Source: Bacteroidota bacterium (lineage in GTDB: Bacteria; Bacteroidota; Bacteroidia; SXHM01). Taken from it: 11,521 bases of DNA. This document shows positions 7,364 to 11,521 of this stretch, piece after piece (position 1 is the stretch's first letter; each line of letters opens with the position of its first letter). The position numbers were made by a program, and so were the translations under genes. Location of the stretch: the NCBI GenBank assembly GCA_005773695.1, contig SXHM01000005.1, positions 1 through 11,521 of the forward strand, written 5' to 3'. The notes beneath the pieces were generated by a model. That model did not search any database. It was not told where the DNA came from and saw only the letters and a list, made by a program, of their open reading frames with translations.

Positions 7364-8536
7364 ATGCCAACTGTAAAACTTACTATCAAGCAACACGATG
7401 GAACGGAGCGCCTGTTTGCAGCCTTTGAATATAACACTGTGCTGAATAAAGCAGTGCGCGAAATACCGGGAGCGCGGTGGAGCAAAAGTAAAAAGCAATG
7501 GCATTTTACCCTTTCAAAACAAGTTGTTGAGCTGCTGAAAGAAAAAACAAAAGGTATTGCAGAGGTTGATGTATCGGAACTGAAAACTCAATTAGAGGAA
7601 AGGAATAACAGGAGGTTAGTAAGTGTGAGCACTACCTCACCCCCTGCCCCTCTCCTTGTTCAAGGAGAGGGGGGCATTAAATCCATGCCTGCCAACAAAC
7701 AGCATGAGGTTGCCTTGAAAGCTTATACTGAATTACTGAAGCTGAAAAACTATAGCAGCAATACCATTAAGAATTATAAAGACTGGTTTATTATTTTTCT
7801 GAATTATTTTCCGGAGCGCAAACCTTCTACCATTACTAAATATGAAATAATGGATTTTTTGGTTGCTTACCGCAACAGTGGAAAATGGAGCAGCACCATT
7901 CAAAATCAACTGATAAACGCAATCAAATTCTTTTATGAGCAGCTACTCAATCAACCAAGAGAAGTCTATGAATTGCCAAGAGCAAAAAAAGAATGGAAAC
8001 TGCCCTCAGTATTTGCTGAAGAAGAAGTAAAGAATATACTCACAGCTTTAGAAAACCTGAAACACAAAACCATTTTGTGTTTAGCCTATGCCTGTGGTTT
8101 ACGGGTAAGCGAAATTGTTAACATGAAGCTAAAAGATATTGACAGCAAGCGTATGGTAATAACCGTGCGGCAAGGCAAAGGAAAAAAGGACAGGCAAGTG
8201 ATGCTAAGCGAAAAATTACTGCAACTGATGCGCGAATATTTTAAAGAATACAAACCGAAAATCTGGTTATTTGAAGGTCAATACGGAGAACAATACAGCG
8301 CCCGAAGCACACAAGAAGTATTACAACAGGCAAAAGCCAAAGCAGGAATAAAAAAGAAAGGAAGCATACATGCCTTGCGACATTCTTTTGCTACTCACCT
8401 GCTTGAAGGTGGAACTGATTTAATAAGCATTAAAGAATTGCTTGGGCATAGCAGTCTTTCAACTACAAGTATTTATACCCACGTAAGTAAAAAACAACTG
8501 AGTAAAATACAATCACCTTTAGACAAACTGATATAA
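7364..8536 (+). CDS. XerC/D-like tyrosine recombinase with extra N-terminal domain
   Basis: This 390-residue recombinase cuts and rejoins DNA through a phosphotyrosine intermediate. All catalytic residues are present with XerD-like spacing: R247 (GLRVSE), K272 (GKGKKDR), H336-x-x-R339 (HALRHSFATHL), H362 (LGHSS) and Y371 (YTHV). A SAM-like core-binding domain spans ~112-215. Residues ~1-80 form an added domain with YNTVLNKAVREIPGARWS and KKQWHF, reminiscent of the HARP-like or 'WSxxxxxWy' N-terminal modules of Bacteroidota integrases. The linker (~90-104) is encoded by an inserted palindrome. The frame opens at ATG 7301, but that start lies at the edge of a repeat and adds an unrelated basic leader, so I prefer 7364. 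No IntI-specific insertion is seen before the HxxR motif, so it is not a classic integron integrase. An inverted-repeat array starts directly after the stop codon. Confidence 0.93.
   Translation: MPTVKLTIKQHDGTERLFAAFEYNTVLNKAVREIPGARWSKSKKQWHFTLSKQVVELLKEKTKGIAEVDVSELKTQLEERNNRRLVSVSTTSPPAPLLVQGEGGIKSMPANKQHEVALKAYTELLKLKNYSSNTIKNYKDWFIIFLNYFPERKPSTITKYEIMDFLVAYRNSGKWSSTIQNQLINAIKFFYEQLLNQPREVYELPRAKKEWKLPSVFAEEEVKNILTALENLKHKTILCLAYACGLRVSEIVNMKLKDIDSKRMVITVRQGKGKKDRQVMLSEKLLQLMREYFKEYKPKIWLFEGQYGEQYSARSTQEVLQQAKAKAGIKKKGSIHALRHSFATHLLEGGTDLISIKELLGHSSLSTTSIYTHVSKKQLSKIQSPLDKLI
7634..7674. repeat. In-frame palindromic dispersed repeat inside the recombinase
   Basis: A perfect 12-bp stem, CCCCTCTCCTTG (7647-7658) with CAAGGAGAGGGG (7661-7672) around a TT centre, is preceded by CCTCACCCCCTG. 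This resembles a GC-rich interspersed repeat I recall from Bacteroidota (CCTCACCCCC.GCCCCTCTCC). Here it is translated as SPPAPLLVQGEGG between the N-terminal and core-binding domains, with no frame disruption. Confidence 0.75.
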
Positions 8537-8620
8537 AAATGCGCTACTCTAAAAACTTTGCAGTAGCGCATTTCATACATAATAAGCAGGAAATGCGCTA
8601 TAATTTGTAGATTAGTAGCG
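8537..8620. repeat. Alternating inverted 12-base arms after the recombinase
   Basis: AAATGCGCTACT (8537-8548) is followed by its perfect inverse AGTAGCGCATTT (8562-8573), then AAATGCGCTA (8591-8600) and AGTAGCG (8614-8620). The first pair is a 12-bp stem with a 13-base loop starting directly after the stop codon. On the + strand the T-run after it is short (ATTTCATA); on the - strand a T5 run follows. It may terminate the recombinase transcript, but the repeated arms suggest a protein-binding or recombination site as well. Confidence 0.75.
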
Positions 8621-8644
8621 GATAATAAATGTTATGCGATACCA

Positions 8645-8734
8645 TTTTGCGACAGTGCGACTCCAACCTTTCGTGCGGACTGACCGACCGAAAGTCTGAA
8701 GTCGGCAAAGCCGAAATGCCACCGCTTCGCAAAA
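8645..8734 (+). repeat. GC-rich folded block (attC-like or structured RNA)
   Basis: The outer arms TTTTGCGA (8645-8652) and TCGCAAAA (8727-8734) pair perfectly. They enclose CTTTCG/CGAAAG (8668-8673 with 8689-8694) and TCGGC-AAA-GCCGA (8702-8714). The block is clearly richer in G/C than the AT-rich DNA around it. The nesting of an 8-bp outer stem with inner hairpins resembles either a recombination site acting as folded single strand or a structured leader RNA. No standard attC R'/R'' boxes or known riboswitch core are recognisable. Confidence 0.5.
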
Positions 8735-8742
8735 ATAAAAGA

Positions 8743-8779
8743 GGTGCATTGTATTATTTGTTTTTTAAAGGTATGCACC
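8743..8779. repeat. GGTGCAT/ATGCACC hairpin
   Basis: GGTGCAT (8743-8749) and ATGCACC (8773-8779) form a perfect 7-bp stem around a T-rich 23-base loop. It lies between the GC-rich block and the channel promoter. There is no adjacent clean T-run, so its role is unclear. Confidence 0.45.
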
Positions 8780-8815
8780 ACATTTATTTTTTCCCAAACG
8801 CACAACGACACCACA

Positions 8816-8844
8816 TTGACACCAATTTATTTTCCATACTTTTA
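8816..8844 (+). promoter_or_regulatory. Candidate promoter of the channel operon
   Basis: TTG (8816-8818), an 18-base spacer and TACTTTTA (8837-8844) match TTG-N(17-23)-TAnnTTTG with one mismatch in the last base. The spacer length equals that of the stronger promoter at 3597-3625. It lies 16 bases before the channel ATG, leaving a very short leader. Confidence 0.45.
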
Positions 8845-8860
8845 TTGACAAATAACAGCA

Positions 8861-9694
8861 ATGTATTCAACCGTTAAAAAACATACTTACATACTACTTG
8901 ACCCATCAGAGGGCGGGACTTTCTGGGATAAGTTAATTGACGGTTTTATTATCACACTAATTCTGTTGAATGTGATAGCGGTAATCCTTGAGACAGTTGA
9001 CAGTTTGTTCTTAGCTTATAGTTCCCTGTTTAGGACATTTGAGATTTTCTCTGTTTACTTTTTTACAATAGAATACGTTTTACGGGTTTGGACTTGCACT
9101 TACATTGACAAATACAAACACCCCGTTTCGGGCAGGCTTAAATACATTTTTTCTTTTGGTTCACTCATTGACTTGTTGGCAATTATTCCGTTCTACTTGC
9201 CACTTTCAACAATTTATGACTTTCGTTTTGTAAGAATATTTCGGCTCATAAGGTTTTTACGAGTTTTTAAATTAGGCAGGTATCTCAACGCAACGAGGAT
9301 TATTTCAAATGTTTTCAAAACAAAAAAAGAAGAATTGGTTTTGTGTTTATTTATTACAATTTGTTTAATTGTTGTTGCATCAAGTCTGATGTATTTTGTT
9401 GAACACGATGCACAACCCGACAAATTTTCAAGTATTCCCGAAACAATGTGGTGGAGCGTAACAACTCTGACAACTGTTGGATATGGTGATGTCATTCCTA
9501 TAACTGCATTAGGTAGAATTTTGACAGCTTGCATTTCAATTCTTGGAATTGGAATGTTTGCTTTACCTGCTGGGATTTTGGCATCAGGATTTTCATCAGA
9601 ATTTCAGAAATTAAAAAAGGAGAAAAATACTTGTCCTCATTGTGGCAAAGAAATAAGTAATAGCATCTTGCATAACCACAACAATAAATTTTAA
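8861..9694 (+). CDS. Voltage-gated potassium-type ion channel
   Basis: This 277-residue membrane protein has the six-segment plan of Kv-type channels. Approximate segments are S1 25-46, S2 57-77, S3 100-115, S4 ~118-138, S5 159-180 and S6 218-243. S4 carries a voltage-sensor ladder every third residue (R122, R125, R128, R131, R134, K137). The pore helix includes WWSVTTLTT, and the filter TVGYGD (205-210) is the potassium signature. S6 has glycines and a PAG hinge at ~236-238. The cytoplasmic tail ends with a possible zinc knuckle, C258-P-H-C261 with H271 and H273. It is complete and of normal length for prokaryotic Kv channels. The following gene starts after only four bases, so the two are almost certainly co-transcribed. 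Codons and composition are AT-richer than in cysS. Potassium selectivity is well supported; its role beside a nuclease-like gene is unknown. Confidence 0.93.
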   Translation: MYSTVKKHTYILLDPSEGGTFWDKLIDGFIITLILLNVIAVILETVDSLFLAYSSLFRTFEIFSVYFFTIEYVLRVWTCTYIDKYKHPVSGRLKYIFSFGSLIDLLAIIPFYLPLSTIYDFRFVRIFRLIRFLRVFKLGRYLNATRIISNVFKTKKEELVLCLFITICLIVVASSLMYFVEHDAQPDKFSSIPETMWWSVTTLTTVGYGDVIPITALGRILTACISILGIGMFALPAGILASGFSSEFQKLKKEKNTCPHCGKEISNSILHNHNNKF

Positions 9695-9698
9695 CAAC

Positions 9699-10931
9699 AT
9701 GAACGAAATCATTTGCCCAAATTGTAAGAAAGCTTTTAAAGTTGACGAAGCAGGTTTTGCTGACATACTTAAACAAGTTCGTGACCATCAATTTGAAGAA
9801 GAATTGCAAACACGACTAAATCTTGCCGACAAAGAGAAAGAAAGTGCCGTATTACTTGCGGAAGCTAATGTTAGAAACTCTTTGCAAGAGCAACTTGCAA
9901 AAAAGGACAAGGAATTGACCGAACTCAAAGCCAAAAAGGAAAATGAGTTACTGCAACTCAAAGCTAAACTTGACAACACAGAGGTTGAGAAAAAACTTGC
10001 CGTAACAGAGGCAACCCGAAAAGTTGAAAAAGAAAGGGATGAGTTATCTAATGTGGTGAAAATTAAAGACACCGAGAAAGAACTACTTGAAAAGTCATTA
10101 AAAGAAAAATATTCGGCTCAACTAAATGAGAAAGATGTCATCATTAAGCACAAGGACGAGGAGATTGCACTTAGAAAAGATATGAAGTTGAAACTATCAA
10201 CAAAAATGGTAGGCGAAACACTTGAACAACATTGTGAGACCGAGTTTAACAGACTTCGTGCAACAGCTTTTCAAAGGGCATACTTTGAAAAAGACAACGA
10301 TTCAAAATCGGGTAGTAAAGGTGATTTTATTTACAGGGAAACTGACGAATCAGGTAATGAAATCATTTCAATAATGTTTGAAATGAAAAATGAAGGAGAC
10401 GAAACAGCCACGAAAAAACGAAATGAGGATTTTCTAAAAGAACTGGGTAAAGACCGCACCGAGAAAAAATGTGAATACGGTGTTCTCGTTTCACTTTTAG
10501 AAGCAGAGAGCGAGTATTACAATTCGGGGATTGTGGATGTGTCGCATAAATACAGTAAAATGTATGTTATTCGTCCTCAATTTTTCATACCCATTATTAC
10601 ATTACTTCGCAATGCAGCAATGAATTCCTTGCAATACAAAGCAGAACTTGCTTTAGTAAAAAATCAAAATATGGACATTACAGATTTTGAAGAAAAGATT
10701 ACCAACTTCAAAGAAGGATTTGCAAGAAATTATGATTTAGCAAGCCGTAAATTCAAAACCGCAATAGAAGAAATTGATAAAACCATTGACCACTTACAAA
10801 AGACAAAAGAGGCATTACTATCATCTGACAACAATCTCCGACTTGCAAATCAAAAAGCGGAAGATTTAACCATTAAAAAACTAACACACGGCAATCCGAC
10901 TATGAAAGCTAAATTTGACGAACTCAAATAG
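9699..10931 (+). CDS. DUF2130 coiled-coil protein with PD-(D/E)XK-like core
   Basis: This 410-residue soluble protein opens with a C6-P-N-C9 knuckle ([10 protein letters not shown]), followed by a long charged coiled coil (~22-180) of Lys/Glu-rich heptads. The DUF2130 domain follows (~185-340): [16 protein letters not shown], then KGD209F and, after two strands, FE228MK230NE. A GD ... ExK arrangement is the pattern of PD-(D/E)XK nuclease folds, so DNA cleavage is plausible, as suggested for this family. The C-terminal region (~340-410) is again helical ([18 protein letters not shown]). The overall plan, a coiled coil before a nuclease-like domain, recalls RmuC. It starts four bases after the channel stop and ends 12 bases before the next ATG. 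The biochemical activity of DUF2130 is, to my knowledge, not established. The family call is confident and the nuclease role is inferred. Confidence 0.85.
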   Translation: MNEIICPNCKKAFKVDEAGFADILKQVRDHQFEEELQTRLNLADKEKESAVLLAEANVRNSLQEQLAKKDKELTELKAKKENELLQLKAKLDNTEVEKKLAVTEATRKVEKERDELSNVVKIKDTEKELLEKSLKEKYSAQLNEKDVIIKHKDEEIALRKDMKLKLSTKMVGETLEQHCETEFNRLRATAFQRAYFEKDNDSKSGSKGDFIYRETDESGNEIISIMFEMKNEGDETATKKRNEDFLKELGKDRTEKKCEYGVLVSLLEAESEYYNSGIVDVSHKYSKMYVIRPQFFIPIITLLRNAAMNSLQYKAELALVKNQNMDITDFEEKITNFKEGFARNYDLASRKFKTAIEEIDKTIDHLQKTKEALLSSDNNLRLANQKAEDLTIKKLTHGNPTMKAKFDELK

Positions 10932-10943
10932 ATTAAATAACTC

Positions 10944-11521
10944 ATGCAAGAACAATCTACTCTCAAAATACATAAACAGACACTGCCATTTTTAAACATC
11001 TCATTGTATCTGAACGATATTAAGCCCGTTCAGTCATTGACAATTGAAAATGCTTCTGAGACAGATTCCGCTCAACTTGAAATAAAGATAACTGCTGACC
11101 TACCTTGCATTGAGCCATTTAATTACAGTGTTCAATTCGTTCCTGCCAAAAAAGATTTGAAAATTCCGTTAGAGAATTTGAAAGTAAACCGTGATTTTCT
11201 CAACAAGCTATCCGAAACAGAAAAAGGAAACATTACTATTGAAGTTATTGAAAAGGAAGTTACGTTACTCAAGGAAACGATTGCAATAAATATTCAGCCA
11301 TTAGAACATTTTGGCGGGTTTCAGGTATTGCCCGAACTGATAGCCGCTTATGTTACTCCCAATCATCCTTACATATACCACATTAAAAGAAAGGCAATTG
11401 AAATATTAGAAAAGCAAGGATTAAAAACAGCTTTTGAAGGTTATCAGAGCAATGACCCCGAACGTGTATTGCAAATCATGTCAGCGATTTATTCCGCTAT
11501 TCAAAACGAAGAAATTATTTA
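10944..11521 (+). CDS. N-terminal part of a DUF4011-type large helicase (partial)
   Basis: The frame is open from ATG 10944 to the window edge (192 codons and two bases), with no stop; it was found by direct translation. Residues ~1-115 form a beta-rich domain (SLYLNDIKPVQSLTIEN). Then comes FGGFQVLPELIAAYVTPNHP (123-142) and YQSNDPERV...AIYSAIQNEEIIY (to 192). This last pattern is what I recall from the N-termini of very large proteins annotated DUF4011/DUF3320, which carry a superfamily 1 helicase and often a C-terminal Vsr/REase-like nuclease domain. Relatives occur in bacterial defence islands; I believe PADLOC's Hhe-type systems include such proteins, though this is from memory. The gene lies 12 bases after the DUF2130 stop, with no terminator between, so it is probably the third gene of the operon. 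Helicase motifs would lie beyond the window. Confidence 0.7.
   Translation, partial: MQEQSTLKIHKQTLPFLNISLYLNDIKPVQSLTIENASETDSAQLEIKITADLPCIEPFNYSVQFVPAKKDLKIPLENLKVNRDFLNKLSETEKGNITIEVIEKEVTLLKETIAINIQPLEHFGGFQVLPELIAAYVTPNHPYIYHIKRKAIEILEKQGLKTAFEGYQSNDPERVLQIMSAIYSAIQNEEII

Larger units (their letters stand above)
8537..8860. other. Non-coding tract rich in inverted repeats
   Basis: This 324-base interval separates the recombinase from the channel operon. It holds, in order, the alternating-arm array, a GC-rich folded block, an isolated hairpin and a promoter. A short + strand frame (8629-8877, 82 codons) runs through it, but it is composed of the palindromes and overlaps the channel start, so I do not call it a gene. 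Confidence 0.7.

Noticed and set aside
8537..8779. CRISPR array
   Set aside because: The repeats are short, alternate in orientation and are unequally spaced, with no uniform spacers and no cas genes.
7364..8860. Classic integron (intI plus attC)
   Set aside because: The recombinase lacks the IntI-specific insertion, and no proper RYYYAAC/GTTRRRY boxes were found. GTTATGC at 8631 fits only partly and has no partner at the expected distance.
8629..8877. 82-codon + strand frame between recombinase and channel
   Set aside because: It is built from the palindromic tract, overlaps the channel start codon, and its translation shows no protein-like pattern.
9214..10072. Open frames on the - strand under the channel and DUF2130 genes
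   Set aside because: They are antisense shadows; the one under the coiled coil is Ser/Leu-rich exactly as expected from complementing Lys/Glu-rich codons.

Overview
The window is 11.5 kb from a member of the Bacteroidota, probably a free-living Chitinophagales/Sphingobacteriia-type organism. The evidence is a secreted protein with a type IX secretion (gliding-motility type) C-terminal sorting domain, SprB-like repeats, TAnnTTTG-type -7 promoter boxes instead of sigma70 boxes, little Shine-Dalgarno signal, and dispersed repeats of kinds I recall from many Bacteroidota genomes. All nine genes supported here lie on the + strand.

Positions 1-7044 look like ordinary chromosomal backbone. They hold a secreted MORN/YwqK-repeat protein, a rho-independent terminator, cysteinyl-tRNA synthetase (cysS), a lipoprotein of the glutaminyl-cyclase/M28 family overlapping the cysS end by 13 bases, a promoter inside nested dyads, a 797-residue NIDO/SprB/PKD surface protein for type IX secretion, and methylenetetrahydrofolate reductase (metF). 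The lipoprotein may act on its neighbours: both predicted Sec-exported proteins here would begin with glutamine after signal-peptide cleavage.

From about 7045 to the right edge the window looks accessory. An AT-rich spacer carries two dispersed-repeat fragments. It is followed by a complete tyrosine recombinase whose linker has a 26-base palindrome inserted in frame. Directly after its stop codon comes a 324-base non-coding tract dense with inverted repeats: alternating copies of a 12-base arm, then a GC-rich folded block, then another hairpin. After this tract a tight operon begins: a six-transmembrane voltage-gated potassium-type channel with a zinc-knuckle tail, a DUF2130 coiled-coil protein with a PD-(D/E)XK-like core, and the N-terminal 192 residues of what looks like a giant DUF4011-type helicase, cut by the window edge.

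The most interesting part is 7364-11521. A recombinase, a possible recombination-site array and a channel-nuclease-helicase operon suggest a mobile module, possibly for anti-phage defence. The gene identities are fairly secure. The system-level idea is inference.
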